A program made the position numbers and the translations under genes. DNA of 64,000 nt from Paracoccaceae bacterium (GTDB taxonomy: Bacteria; Pseudomonadota; Alphaproteobacteria; Rhodobacterales; Rhodobacteraceae): NCBI GenBank assembly GCA_024639125.1, contig JAHEJA010000030.1:1-64000 (forward strand), read 5' to 3'. Of this stretch, positions 42,785-52,304 are shown in pieces; within the stretch, counting starts at the first letter, position 1, and the number at the start of each line of letters is the position of its first letter. Under the pieces are notes generated by a model, which did no database searches, was not told the DNA's origin, and saw only the letters and a list, made by a program, of their open reading frames with translations.

Positions 42785-45076
42785 TTAAAAAAGGTGGATA
42801 TCCGCAATACTGAACTGATCCGCATCGACGTTCAAAAGCCGAAGGGTGTAATCCTGATAGTGGATTTCAGTATCTGAACCAGCATCAACAATGTCTATGT
42901 TGCTAAATTGGCCCAATCTGTTTGACTGTTGGACACCATGAAATTCGATATGATCCTGTTCGATGTTGAAATCTTGGATAACATCGGTTTCCCGTTTGCC
43001 CGTCATGTCGAATACAAATGTGTCTTCTCCAAATCCGCCATCAAGCGTGTCATTCCCAGCGCCACCATTCAGCACATCATTGTTTTGGTTGCCATAGATA
43101 ACGTCATCTCCGTTGCCGCCTAGCAATGTATCATTACCGCCGCTGCCCGTGATAGAATCGTTGCCATCGCCGGCGATTAAGTAGTCATCACCATTATTGC
43201 CGCGGATATAATCATTCCCTGTGCCGGTGTTCAAAATGTCATTCATCTCTGATCCCAAAATGGATTGCGCTTCGTTGCTTGGCGCATTGGGTAGGATAAT
43301 ATCAAGGTCACAAACATCGTCGTAGTGCATTGATGTTTCGATAGCGAACATATCAATTTTCAACGCATCTAATGACGCCGTTGACGTTGCGACTTTGGTC
43401 GTCGCTTCCTGGGGGATCGGTTTGGTTGGAGCCGGAACAGATACAGGAACAGTCGAATGATACAGCGTGATTTCAATCACTTCATATGGATCTAGCGAAA
43501 AAGACACCACATCTTTGCCACCCAAATCCGCTTGAGTTAGATGTTCTGTGGAAAAGGACACATCTGTTTCTGTCGCAAAATAATAGTCCGAGATAGTTTT
43601 GGGATTATCAACCATTGCAATGATGTCATCTGGCTCTGGAAGATACGTTTTATAGGTTTTGCTTCCATTAGAATTGACAGAGATCGTGATATGCGCCGAA
43701 TTGTTTTCATCAAAGAACGCTAGACGACGCAATTCTTGATATTCTTCAAATTGGATGACGCGTTTTGCGACCCGATTTTGCCCTGCATCATCGGCCATTT
43801 CGCTTAGGCCGTCTGACGATGATGGATCAAAGCCGATAATAGTGGCTTCGACACCTGTGATCGCTTTGTTGAAACCGCGCAGATTAATGTTGCTGTTCAA
43901 CACTGTGTCATCACGTGATGCAATATAGATCACAGATTTATATGAATTTTGATACGCAGAGGTTTCAATCCCTGTGATAAAGGCATTCAGGCGAAGATCG
44001 ACCAGTTCCATCCGTCCATTTGACGTCAATGAATTGGACATCAAGGAAAATAACCCACCAGCTGGGCTTAGGTCTGCATCTTCGCCTGGATTGCCTGCCA
44101 AAGCATTCCCAGTCTTGTGTTGGATCGGCCATGCATGGGCCAAAGTTGCCCCCATTTCGATCATATATTCAAATTGCTTTAAAAGTGTTCCTGCCGCCTT
44201 TAGGCCCAATTGGTCCGCATTCATTTTCTGAATGTTCCATTCGGTGATCGATAGATCCAAATCAGCACGATTTGTAGCTTCGCTCCAGGCTTGTTCCCAT
44301 GCTTCTGTTTTGTTGAACAAGTGACGTGTTTCAAATGCGATTCCGGATGCATCCACAGAAAAGCGATCATCATCCATATGATCTTTGCTATAGTAATAGT
44401 GGTTTACGACACCATCGACCGCGTTAATCGTCTGAGTAGAAAGCTGATCAATAATGTCGCGATTTGCCTCAAGGTGCTGACCTGTTCCATTATAAGAACT
44501 GCCGCGTCCGAAAATTTCCGCCATTTGGATCAAAATGTCAGGTTGGTTATTGCCACTTAGACCCGCATCACGGAAACCGTCGTCCAATGCACGCGTGGCT
44601 AAATCAGCCCGTGCGCCATAAGATTTTTCGGTGATGGTATCGTTGCCTATTGAATATTCGTTACCAAGCTCGATGCCGGAAACAATATCTTTGTACTCTT
44701 CTCCGATCATCCGCGCAAAATTACGCACGAGATCGTAATTGATGAATGACTTGGTTGGGATCCCAAGGGTGACGGTATAGTCATGGCCGCTTGCATTCTC
44801 GGCTTTGACCCAATCTAGAAAGGTGACGAGCTGAGCAGAAAGATGTGTGGCGCTTCCACCTTCTAAGATGTCGCCTAGCTCTTCTGCAAAGCCGCCTGGA
44901 TAGCGCAGGTTTGTGATGCCCATTGCTTCGACGCTTTGTGAAAAAGAGTCACGTACAGACCCATCGGTTTCGATGTTGATGTCGTGAAGAGCATTCCCAC
45001 CAAACATTTGATCAGACACATACTCTCCGCTGCGTACGGAACCAGTAATTGAAAAAGTCTTTGTGATCGCCATCAT
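42785..45076 (-). CDS. RTX-linked clan-A glycoside hydrolase
   Basis: A 763-residue protein. Residues 20-400 form a TIM-barrel-like glycosidase: GIELGNEYS places the acid/base at E140 and LSITEWNIQ places the nucleophile at E279, a spacing of 139 typical of GH clan A (GH39/GH51-like). NLRYPGG near residue 60 is a usual clan-A block. A beta domain follows (about 400-560). RTX repeats (NDILNTGTGNDYIRGNNGDD and following) lie near 625-700, and a terminal DTFVFD block ends the protein. It should be a type I-secreted glycanase acting on an exopolysaccharide or algal glycan. ATGATG follows GAAGGA directly. Confidence 0.82.
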   Translation of the reverse strand: MMAITKTFSITGSVRSGEYVSDQMFGGNALHDINIETDGSVRDSFSQSVEAMGITNLRYPGGFAEELGDILEGGSATHLSAQLVTFLDWVKAENASGHDYTVTLGIPTKSFINYDLVRNFARMIGEEYKDIVSGIELGNEYSIGNDTITEKSYGARADLATRALDDGFRDAGLSGNNQPDILIQMAEIFGRGSSYNGTGQHLEANRDIIDQLSTQTINAVDGVVNHYYYSKDHMDDDRFSVDASGIAFETRHLFNKTEAWEQAWSEATNRADLDLSITEWNIQKMNADQLGLKAAGTLLKQFEYMIEMGATLAHAWPIQHKTGNALAGNPGEDADLSPAGGLFSLMSNSLTSNGRMELVDLRLNAFITGIETSAYQNSYKSVIYIASRDDTVLNSNINLRGFNKAITGVEATIIGFDPSSSDGLSEMADDAGQNRVAKRVIQFEEYQELRRLAFFDENNSAHITISVNSNGSKTYKTYLPEPDDIIAMVDNPKTISDYYFATETDVSFSTEHLTQADLGGKDVVSFSLDPYEVIEITLYHSTVPVSVPAPTKPIPQEATTKVATSTASLDALKIDMFAIETSMHYDDVCDLDIILPNAPSNEAQSILGSEMNDILNTGTGNDYIRGNNGDDYLIAGDGNDSITGSGGNDTLLGGNGDDVIYGNQNNDVLNGGAGNDTLDGGFGEDTFVFDMTGKRETDVIQDFNIEQDHIEFHGVQQSNRLGQFSNIDIVDAGSDTEIHYQDYTLRLLNVDADQFSIADIHLF

Positions 45077-45667
45077 TCCATTCCTTCGTAGATCGGCTGC
45101 TCATTCACTTGGAGCAGCACTATCAAAATGATAACTTTTAAAGATGAAATGTCACAGGTGACGAAAATGCAAAAGCGGCACTACATTTTTGCAAAACAAG
45201 GGAGCCTAATATAGATTTATGGGGCTTTATCTAATGTGCAAAGTCAATTTTGCTTATATAATTAAACAAAAACATATATTTAACTTATTAGCTAAAGTGT
45301 AGACTTAATTTATTTTTACTCTTCCTGTATGTAGTGGGTATACCCTAAAGAAGCATTATACGGTCTTTGGTGTGATGTTGAATTCTTTTGATATAAAATC
45401 AAAATGATACTTACTTACGATTATTTAATACACCCTATAGGTTATGTTTTCTCGTAATTAATTGTCATTATGCCTTATAATATAACTTTAGTTAAGTTGC
45501 CTTTAGGGAAGTTGATTCGGATGAATGGGGTGATTTCCCCAACTTTTTGACGCAAAATTACCCGAAACTTTTTGGTTCACACACAAAGTCCAACGTATTT
45601 GTGCAATTCTGCCTTGCACCTCACGGTATTCTAGCTAGACCTACCCCAAGGAAAAAAGGGACGAAAA
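45077..45667. other. 591-base AT-rich intergenic region
   Basis: No convincing gene. It holds a perfect hairpin next to the glycosidase start (GCTGCTC 45096-45102 with GAGCAGC 45112-45118), a TTTTGAT/ATCAAAA inverted repeat (45386-45404) and a TGGGG/CCCCA stem near 45523-45538 followed by ACTTTTTG. Base use is much richer in A+T than the rest of the window. It probably carries the divergent promoters of the RTX glycosidase and the ABC exporter. Confidence 0.5.
45096..45118 (-). promoter_or_regulatory. Leader hairpin of the RTX glycosidase
   Basis: GCTGCTC and GAGCAGC form a perfect 7-base stem with a 9-base loop, 20 bases before the glycosidase ATG. Close to the ribosome site, it could affect translation. 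Confidence 0.4.
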
Positions 45668-47467
45668 ATGGCACGTACGACTGGGGCAACCACGCAAGAG
45701 GCACGGGATTCTTCTAAGAAAATATCTGCAATGGCGGGTCTTTGGCCATTTCTGCGTCCTTATCGCGCAATGATGTATGCGGCTTTGTTGGCGCTCATTT
45801 TGACAGCAAGTATTTCACTGGTCATGCCCTTAGCGGTGCGACGTGTTGTAGACTCGTTTGGTGAAAGCGGTCTTGCGCTTTTGGATCGTTACTTTGCTGC
45901 TGCTTTGGGCATGGCCCTTTTATTGGCGATTGGGACAGCTGTTCGCTATGCTCTTGTGACCCGCTTGGGCGAACGTGTGGTCACAGATATTCGTATTGCC
46001 GTATTTGATCGTGTTATCGGGATGAGCCCAGCTTTTTTCGAACGTATCATGTCTGGTGAAGTGCTTAGCCGGATTACAACGGATACCACGCTGATCCTGT
46101 CTGTGATCGGGTCGTCTATATCTGTGGCTCTTCGAAATTTACTGATTTTTGTTGGCGGCATGGCGATGATGCTTTTGACATCAGCAAAGTTGACTGGGCT
46201 TGTTCTATTGATTGTGCCTGCTGTGATCATTCCCATTCTGACCCTAGGTCGTCGGTTGCGCACATTGAGCCGCGAAAACCAAGATTGGATCGCGGATAGT
46301 TCAGGAAGCGCATCAGAAGCGTTGACTTCGGTGCAAACGATTCAGGCCTTTACGCACGAAACATTGACGAGAAAATCGTTCAAAGATGTGACTGAGCTTA
46401 GCTTTGATGCAGCCAAGCGTCGAATTTCGACGCGCGCACTGATGACTGCTATTGTTATCTTTTTGGTTTTTTCTGGTGTGGTTGGTGTGCTGTGGGTCGG
46501 CGCGCGCGACGTTCGCGAAGGTATCTTGACCGCCGGTGTTTTGGTTCAGTTTGTCATTTATTCGATCATGGTGGCAGGGTCTGTTGCGGCGCTGTCCGAA
46601 ATTTGGGGCGAACTTCAACGCGCAGCGGGGGCGACGGAACGGTTGGTTGAACTGCTGTCTGTTACGGATGATGTAAAAGATCCGGACCAGCCAAAAGCAC
46701 GCACTCAAGGCGGACGCGGTGAGATCGTATTCGATAATGTGACATTTACATATCCAACCCGCCCTGATGCGCAGGCGTTGAAAGATATCAGCCTGCACAT
46801 TCAAGCAGGCGAAACAGTCGCTTTTGTCGGTCCTTCTGGGGCAGGCAAATCGACCGTTATCCAATTATTACTGCGGTTTTATGACCCTGCCTCGGGGCAA
46901 ATTACATTTGATGGCACTGACATCAAGGACATGGCGCGCAATGATTTTAGATCATCTATTGCCTTAGTCCCCCAAGATTCCGTGATCTTTGCCACGACAG
47001 TGCGTGAAAATATCCGGTTTGGGCGTCCTGGTGCCACAGATGATGATGTGACCAAGGCGGCTCAGGCTGCGGCTGTTCATGATTTTGTGGTCACTTTGCC
47101 AGAGGGATATGACACCTATGTCGGTGAACGCGGCGTTATGTTGTCCGGTGGGCAAAAACAGCGGATTGCAATTGCGCGGGCGATCCTGCGGGATGCTCCG
47201 GTTTTGTTGCTGGATGAAGCAACCAGCGCACTTGATGCCGAAAGCGAACGCGCCGTTCAACAAGCTGTTGATGCCTTGTCACAGGATCGCACAACTTTGA
47301 TCGTTGCGCACCGTTTGGCTACGGTGAAAAAAGCAGATCGGATTGTCGTTATGGATCAAGGGCGTATTGTTGCACAGGGCACCCATGATGCGTTGGTTGC
47401 CGAAGGCGGGCTTTATGCGCGTCTGGCAAAATTACAATTTACGGATGGTTCTGAAACCTTGGGCTAG
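45668..47467 (+). CDS. MsbA-like ABC exporter (fused membrane and ATPase domains)
   Basis: A 599-residue half-transporter. Residues 30-320 contain about six membrane helices (LALILTASISLVMPLAVRRV, LFVGG-type segments, IVIFLVFSGVVGVLWVG). The ATPase has Walker A GPSGAGKST (about 387), Q-loop ALVPQDS, signature LSGGQKQR (about 493), Walker B VLLLDEATSALD and H-loop VAHRL. It resembles MsbA/multidrug exporters; there is no C39 peptidase domain, so it is not a bacteriocin type and is not obviously the exporter of the neighbouring RTX proteins. AAGGAAAAAAGGG precedes the ATG. Substrate unknown. Confidence 0.92.
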   Translation: MARTTGATTQEARDSSKKISAMAGLWPFLRPYRAMMYAALLALILTASISLVMPLAVRRVVDSFGESGLALLDRYFAAALGMALLLAIGTAVRYALVTRLGERVVTDIRIAVFDRVIGMSPAFFERIMSGEVLSRITTDTTLILSVIGSSISVALRNLLIFVGGMAMMLLTSAKLTGLVLLIVPAVIIPILTLGRRLRTLSRENQDWIADSSGSASEALTSVQTIQAFTHETLTRKSFKDVTELSFDAAKRRISTRALMTAIVIFLVFSGVVGVLWVGARDVREGILTAGVLVQFVIYSIMVAGSVAALSEIWGELQRAAGATERLVELLSVTDDVKDPDQPKARTQGGRGEIVFDNVTFTYPTRPDAQALKDISLHIQAGETVAFVGPSGAGKSTVIQLLLRFYDPASGQITFDGTDIKDMARNDFRSSIALVPQDSVIFATTVRENIRFGRPGATDDDVTKAAQAAAVHDFVVTLPEGYDTYVGERGVMLSGGQKQRIAIARAILRDAPVLLLDEATSALDAESERAVQQAVDALSQDRTTLIVAHRLATVKKADRIVVMDQGRIVAQGTHDALVAEGGLYARLAKLQFTDGSETLG

Positions 47468-47567
47468 GTTTCCCTGACGCAAATTTATATTCTATTTCCT
47501 TGAAACTTTTGGGCTTTCTCGCCATTGTGTTTCTAACGGTCCGTAGAGGCAAAATAGGGAGAAAGAA

Positions 47568-49442
47568 ATGGGATTTGCGTCAATCCAAGATTCACAGAAT
47601 TTAGAAAATGAAATGCCATGGGCCGATCGTGATGTGCCCGTGACGCTGTATTCATTATTATCACGCACAGCGCAAAAATTTCCGAACAATAACGCCGTCA
47701 GCTATCAGCTTTTGTCTGGCCCCAAAGACAAGGCTGAAACGCTTACATGGTCGCAGCTTCATGCCAAGACGACGCAAACCGCGAATTTGTTTCGCAGCTT
47801 GGGGGTTGGCGCGAATGATGTGGTCGCGTATGTTTTGCCCAATGCCAACGAAACGATATTTGCATTGTTGGGCGGGGCAGTGGCCGGAATCGTCAACCCG
47901 ATCAATCCTCTGCTTGATGCAGATCAAATCGCGGCAATTTTACGGGAAACCAACGCCAAAGTTGTGGTGACACTCAAAGCGTTTCCAAAGTCGGATATTG
48001 CCCAAAAAACAGCTGCTGCTGTCGCAATGGCAAGCAATGTGCAAACTGTTCTAGAGGTTGATTTAAATCGCTATCTGACGCCTCCCAAATCCTGGATTGT
48101 GCCGATGGTGCGTCCAAAGAACCCGATCAGCCATTCTGCCAATGTAATGGATTTCAACAAGGCCATCGAAAAATGTAGCACCACGCTTTATTTCGAAGAT
48201 GTCCAAGAAGACCGTGTTGCGGCCTATTTCCACACAGGTGGCACGACGGGTATGCCCAAAGTCGCGCAGCACCGCTATTCCGGGATTATGTACAATGGTT
48301 GGCTTGGGGCTGAGCTGTTGTTTAGTGAAAAGGATAACGTGATTTGTCCGCTGCCGTTGTTTCATGTCTTTGCGGTTCATGTGATCCTGATGGCGGCAAT
48401 CAGTTCCGGTGCTCATGTGGTGTTCCCAACACCTGCGGGGTATCGCGGCGAAGGTGTGTTTGATAACTTCTGGAAATTGATCGAACGCTGGCAAATTACT
48501 TTTATTATTACTGTTCCAACTGCAATTTCTGCTTTGATGCAGCGACCAGTTGATGCGGATGTCTCTAGTGTAAAAACATCTTTTTCAGGGTCTGCGCCGC
48601 TGCCTCTTGAATTGTTCCGGCGCTTCGAAGAAGCAACAGGCGTGAAAATCGTCGAAGGGTACGGTTTGACCGAAGCAACCTGTTTGGTGTCATGCAACCC
48701 AGTTGATGGTGAAAAGAAAGTTGGCTCTGTCGGGGTGCGCTTTGCCTATACGGACATCAAAATCATTAAATTGGTTGATGGTGCGTTGGTAGAATGTGGT
48801 CCAGATGAGATCGGGGAAATTTGCATTTCAAACCCTGGTGTTGTCGCAGGGGCAACCTATACTGAAGCCGATAAAAACAAAGACCTTTATTATAAAGACG
48901 TCTATCTGCGCACGGGTGACTTGGGTCGTTTGGACGCAGATGATTATCTATGGATCACGGGTCGTGCCAAAGATTTGATTATTCGCGGCGGACACAATAT
49001 CGACCCTGCACTCATCGAAGAAGCGCTTCTTGGACATGACGCGGTTGCCTTTGCTGGCGCCATTGGGCAACCAGATGCGCATGCTGGCGAATTGCCTTGT
49101 GCCTTTGTGGAACTGGTGGCTGGGGCCGAGGTCACAACCGACGAATTAATGCAGTACTGTATTGATAATGTCGCCGAGCGTGCCGCGCATCCCAAGCATG
49201 TCGAAATTTTGGACGAACTTCCCAAAACGGCTGTTGGCAAAGTCTTTAAGCCCGATCTTCGCAAAAGCGCGATCATTCGGATTTATGATGCAGCCCTAAG
49301 CGATGCGGGATGTGATGCGTCTGTTTCAGCCGTGGTTGACGACAAAAAACGCGGTCTGGTAGCACAGGTTTCCGGATCGGCAAGTGACAGCGATATTCAA
49401 AATGTCTTGGGGGCATTTACGCGCCCGTGGGACAAAGTCTAA
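47568..49442 (+). CDS. AMP-forming acyl-CoA synthetase
   Basis: A 624-residue adenylate-forming enzyme that activates a carboxylic acid to its CoA thioester. The P-loop is YFHTGGTTGMPK (about 223); EGYGLTEAT and LRTGDLGRLDADDYLWITGR are the other core motifs, and the catalytic Lys lies in LPKTAVGKVFK near the end. A C-terminal extension of about 80 residues follows. AGGGAGAAAG precedes the ATG. It lies 100 bases after the ABC exporter in the same direction, and together they may handle a lipid or fatty acid. Chain length is unknown. Confidence 0.92.
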   Translation: MGFASIQDSQNLENEMPWADRDVPVTLYSLLSRTAQKFPNNNAVSYQLLSGPKDKAETLTWSQLHAKTTQTANLFRSLGVGANDVVAYVLPNANETIFALLGGAVAGIVNPINPLLDADQIAAILRETNAKVVVTLKAFPKSDIAQKTAAAVAMASNVQTVLEVDLNRYLTPPKSWIVPMVRPKNPISHSANVMDFNKAIEKCSTTLYFEDVQEDRVAAYFHTGGTTGMPKVAQHRYSGIMYNGWLGAELLFSEKDNVICPLPLFHVFAVHVILMAAISSGAHVVFPTPAGYRGEGVFDNFWKLIERWQITFIITVPTAISALMQRPVDADVSSVKTSFSGSAPLPLELFRRFEEATGVKIVEGYGLTEATCLVSCNPVDGEKKVGSVGVRFAYTDIKIIKLVDGALVECGPDEIGEICISNPGVVAGATYTEADKNKDLYYKDVYLRTGDLGRLDADDYLWITGRAKDLIIRGGHNIDPALIEEALLGHDAVAFAGAIGQPDAHAGELPCAFVELVAGAEVTTDELMQYCIDNVAERAAHPKHVEILDELPKTAVGKVFKPDLRKSAIIRIYDAALSDAGCDASVSAVVDDKKRGLVAQVSGSASDSDIQNVLGAFTRPWDKV

Positions 49443-49463
49443 CGTCAACGCCTAAGAATTAAA

Positions 49464-49494
49464 AAAAGCCGCAGATAACTGTCTGCGGCTTTTT
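49464..49494. terminator. Bidirectional terminator after the acyl-CoA synthetase
   Basis: AAAAGCCGCAGA (49464-49475) pairs with TCTGCGGCTTTT (49482-49493) around a 6-base loop. It lies between convergent genes. Confidence 0.87.
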
Positions 49495-49516
49495 GCTTTT
49501 TAACAGTTTTGCGCAG

Positions 49517-49831
49517 TTAAGTGCCGCAAAACATATCATACATCAACCCTATCAACCGTTCGGTATTACGATCTGCTAGTGAATAGTAAATCGTTTTGCC
49601 ATCACGCCGAGTTTGCACAAGTCCATCTTCGCGTAGCCGTGCCAACATCTGGCTTACTGCGGCTTGGCGCATTGCCAATATTGCTTCTAATTCGCCAACA
49701 GATTTCTCACCTGATCCTAGGTGACATAAAATCAACAACCGACCCTCATGTGCCATGGTTTTAAGATAAGCCGCAGCCATACCTGCTTTGGTCAGCATTT
49801 CTTCAGGTGGTTGTTGTAATAGCGTTTGCAT
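49517..49831 (-). CDS. ArsR-family repressor with a sulfide/persulfide-sensor cysteine pair
   Basis: A 104-residue winged-helix repressor: HEGRLLILCHLGSGEKSVGE, then the recognition helix MRQAAVSQMLARLREDGLV and wing TRRDGKTIYYSL. Two Cys, C36 in helix 2 and C102 in the last residues (YDMFCGT), fall where BigR/SqrR place the pair that forms a tetrasulfide bridge. Metal-binding ArsR motifs (ELCVCDL) are absent. A sulfide-stress role is therefore inferred, but no sqr or persulfide dioxygenase gene is nearby. A 12-base palindrome lies 33 bases upstream, suggesting autoregulation. Confidence 0.82.
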   Translation of the reverse strand: MQTLLQQPPEEMLTKAGMAAAYLKTMAHEGRLLILCHLGSGEKSVGELEAILAMRQAAVSQMLARLREDGLVQTRRDGKTIYYSLADRNTERLIGLMYDMFCGT

Positions 49832-49863
49832 TATTTATTCCCAAATACATCCACACATTCAAT

Positions 49864-49875
49864 AACATATATGTT
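49864..49875. promoter_or_regulatory. Palindrome upstream of the ArsR gene
   Basis: AACATATATGTT is a perfect 12-base palindrome, flanked more widely by CCACA and TGTGG. Its place in the 62-base gap before the repressor gene suits an autoregulatory operator. Confidence 0.45.
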
Positions 49876-49893
49876 TGTGGAATTCTAGGGTGA

Positions 49894-51123
49894 TTACATC
49901 TTAATCGGGGAGCCTCCGATAAAGTTATTGCCGTTTTGATAATCGCATGGTTCGTCCTGCATTTGAAGATGTAGCCCATCGCCGTCAAATGGATGCGCGC
50001 GTGCTAGGGCTTCGTCTACGTCAATTCCCAAACCTGGCGCGGTTGGGGCGGGGACATATCCGTGATCGATTTTAATCGATCCTTTGATCAAGTCGCGATG
50101 GAAATCGGTTTCAATTGTTTCTGCGATCAACAAATTGGGGATCGATACTGCCAAATGAATATTGGCCGCCCATTCGATAGGACCTGCATAAAGGTGTGGC
50201 GCCATCTGTGCGTTAAAGACTTCGGCAATCGCCGCAAGCTTTTTCATTTCCCAAATGCCACCAGCGCGCCCCAATGCAGGCTGCAAAATGGATGCGCCTC
50301 CGGTACGTAATAATGTGGCAAATTCGGCCTTGGTGGTCATACGTTCGCCAGTTGCTATCGGAATGCCGACAGCCTGAGCAACCTTGCTGAATTCCAAAAG
50401 ATTATCTGGTGGAATGGGTTCTTCGTACCAAAGTGGCGCATAGGGTTCCAAGGCTTGGCCGAGCCGGATAGCGCCACTTGTATTAAATTGCCCGTGGGTC
50501 CCAAACAAAAGATCAGCCTTGTCGCCGACGGCTTCGCGGATTGTTTTGCAAAACTTTACAGATTGGGAAATATCCGACATTGCCGGTTGATGACCGCCGC
50601 GCATTGTATAGGGACCGGCGGGATCAAATTTCACAGCTGTATAGCCTTGGCGCACCAATTCCACAGCCGTTTCTGCAGCCATGTCAGCAGACCCCCAAAA
50701 ATCTTGCATTGAATGATGGGGCAGGGGATAAAGATAGGTATAGGCCCGCACCCGTTCATTCATTTTCCCGCCAATCAACGCCCAGACAGGGCGATCGCGG
50801 TCTTTGCCCAATATGTCCCAACACGCGATTTCAAGACCGGAAAACGCGCCCATGACGGTTAGATCTGGGCGCTGTGTGAAACCGGATGAATACGTGCGAC
50901 GAAAGATGCGTTCGATATTCTCTGGGTTTTCGTCTAAAAAATAACGCTCGAAAACGTCTTTGATTACATGGGTCATGGCGTTAGGGCCAATAGAAGAGGC
51001 GTAACATTCGCCCCAACCCACAATTCCCGTGTCGGTCGTGACTTTGACCAAAATCCAATAGCGTCCGCCCCAGCCCGGCGCAGGAGGAGACGTGATGATG
51101 ACGTCTAAATCACGAAGTTTCAT
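49894..51123 (-). CDS. Enolase-superfamily (mandelate racemase/muconate-lactonizing) dehydratase
   Basis: A 409-residue enolase-superfamily protein: an N-terminal capping domain (about 1-120), then the barrel. VKFDPAGPY carries the K-x-D acid/base strand, FGTHGQF and WYEEPIPP supply metal ligands, TGERMTTKAEF is the next strand, and an ILQPALGRAGG block follows. It is similar to galactonate/mannonate-type dehydratases but the exact sugar acid is not clear. It starts eight bases after the zinc alcohol dehydrogenase; oxidation of a sugar alcohol or lactol and dehydration of the acid would make a natural pair. Confidence 0.85.
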   Translation of the reverse strand: MKLRDLDVIITSPPAPGWGGRYWILVKVTTDTGIVGWGECYASSIGPNAMTHVIKDVFERYFLDENPENIERIFRRTYSSGFTQRPDLTVMGAFSGLEIACWDILGKDRDRPVWALIGGKMNERVRAYTYLYPLPHHSMQDFWGSADMAAETAVELVRQGYTAVKFDPAGPYTMRGGHQPAMSDISQSVKFCKTIREAVGDKADLLFGTHGQFNTSGAIRLGQALEPYAPLWYEEPIPPDNLLEFSKVAQAVGIPIATGERMTTKAEFATLLRTGGASILQPALGRAGGIWEMKKLAAIAEVFNAQMAPHLYAGPIEWAANIHLAVSIPNLLIAETIETDFHRDLIKGSIKIDHGYVPAPTAPGLGIDVDEALARAHPFDGDGLHLQMQDEPCDYQNGNNFIGGSPIKM

Positions 51124-51131
51124 AGCATTTC

Positions 51132-52220
51132 CTATTTAAAGATAATGACATTGCGCTTGGCGGAACCCGTTTTTGTGTCTTGGATTGCCTCGTTGATTTG
51201 ATCCAAACTCCAGCGGCCTGAAATCAGTTCGTCCAATTTCAAACGCCCTTGTTGATAAAGATCAACCATCCAGGGGATATCACGTTTGATCACAACATCC
51301 CCCATTTTAGACCCGACCATGCCTTGGCCCACTGAGGCCATCATCACAGGTGCATAGGTGGATGTTTCATCCGATTTTGGCATCCCGACCATGATAACTT
51401 TGCCACCATAAGCCAAATATTTGGGGGCTTCATCATAGGCACGGCTTGATCCAACAGTTACCAAAACCGCATCGGCACCGCGACCGCCCAAGGCCTCTTT
51501 CGCCAGTCTCCAAGGAGTGCCATCCGAGGCCAAAACAGCATCAGTTGCGCCAAACTCTTTGGCGATTTCTAATTTTTCTGGAACCATGTCCACCGCCACA
51601 ATACGACGCGCGCCGGCAATGCGCGCCCCTTGGATGGCATTCAGTCCAACGCCGCCAGCACCAATCACCACAACATCCTGACCAGCACGCAGTTTTGCGG
51701 CATTTGTCACCGCACCTACACCCGTGATCACGCCACAGGCCAAAAGCGATGCGGCATCATAGGGCATGTCATTTGGAAGTTTGACCACTTGGGATTGATC
51801 CACCACGACCTTTTCAGCGAACGCACCACAGGCCATTGCTTGATGCAGCAAGCTGCCGTCTGGCATGCTAAGGGGGCCAAGATCCCCGTTGGCGGGATTT
51901 TCGCATGTCGTTGGTGCGCCGCCAGAGCAATTTGAACAATGTCCGCACGCACGAATGAGCGTTACAACCACGCGATCCCCCAAGGCCAGTCCATGCACAG
52001 TGCCACCTATTGCGGTAATTTCACCAGCGGCTTCGTGACCATAAACAGCAGGGAGCGTTCCACCCCATGCCCCATCCGCATAGGAAATGTCAGAATGACA
52101 AATGGCAACTGCCCCCAAGGTGACTTCGATTTCGCCGACCTGAGGCGCGCGAAGTTCGACGTCTTGGATTTTGAGTGGTTCATTAAATGCATGACAGACT
52201 GCAGCACGAATTTTTGGCAT
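51132..52220 (-). CDS. Zinc-dependent alcohol dehydrogenase (MDR family)
   Basis: A 362-residue medium-chain dehydrogenase. AICHSDISYADG gives the catalytic Cys, YGHEAAGEI the His-Glu, and CGHCSNCSGGAPTTC the four-Cys structural zinc lobe. VVIGAGGVGLNAIQGA is the Rossmann turn for NAD(H). It heads a two-gene unit with the enolase-superfamily dehydratase (8-base gap). A perfect GTCACA/TGTGAC inverted repeat lies 18 bases before its ATG, suggesting its own operator separate from the upstream MFS gene. Confidence 0.92.
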   Translation of the reverse strand: MPKIRAAVCHAFNEPLKIQDVELRAPQVGEIEVTLGAVAICHSDISYADGAWGGTLPAVYGHEAAGEITAIGGTVHGLALGDRVVVTLIRACGHCSNCSGGAPTTCENPANGDLGPLSMPDGSLLHQAMACGAFAEKVVVDQSQVVKLPNDMPYDAASLLACGVITGVGAVTNAAKLRAGQDVVVIGAGGVGLNAIQGARIAGARRIVAVDMVPEKLEIAKEFGATDAVLASDGTPWRLAKEALGGRGADAVLVTVGSSRAYDEAPKYLAYGGKVIMVGMPKSDETSTYAPVMMASVGQGMVGSKMGDVVIKRDIPWMVDLYQQGRLKLDELISGRWSLDQINEAIQDTKTGSAKRNVIIFK

Positions 52221-52237
52221 TGTTTACTCCCTGATTT

Positions 52238-52252
52238 GTCACAGAGTGTGAC
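52238..52252. promoter_or_regulatory. Inverted repeat before the zinc alcohol dehydrogenase
   Basis: GTCACAGAGTGTGAC: a perfect 6-base inverted repeat with a 3-base centre, 18 bases before the dehydrogenase ATG. It is a likely regulator site or a leader hairpin. Confidence 0.45.
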
Positions 52253-52304
52253 GGAGCATAGGCATGTTGCAAGCCAAAATCCGTCTAAAGGCGTCGCTTT
52301 TACG

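Noticed and set aside
45668-47467. Type I secretion ATPase for the RTX proteins
   Set aside because: The exporter has an MsbA-like layout with no adjacent membrane-fusion or outer-membrane partner, so a link to RTX export is not supported.
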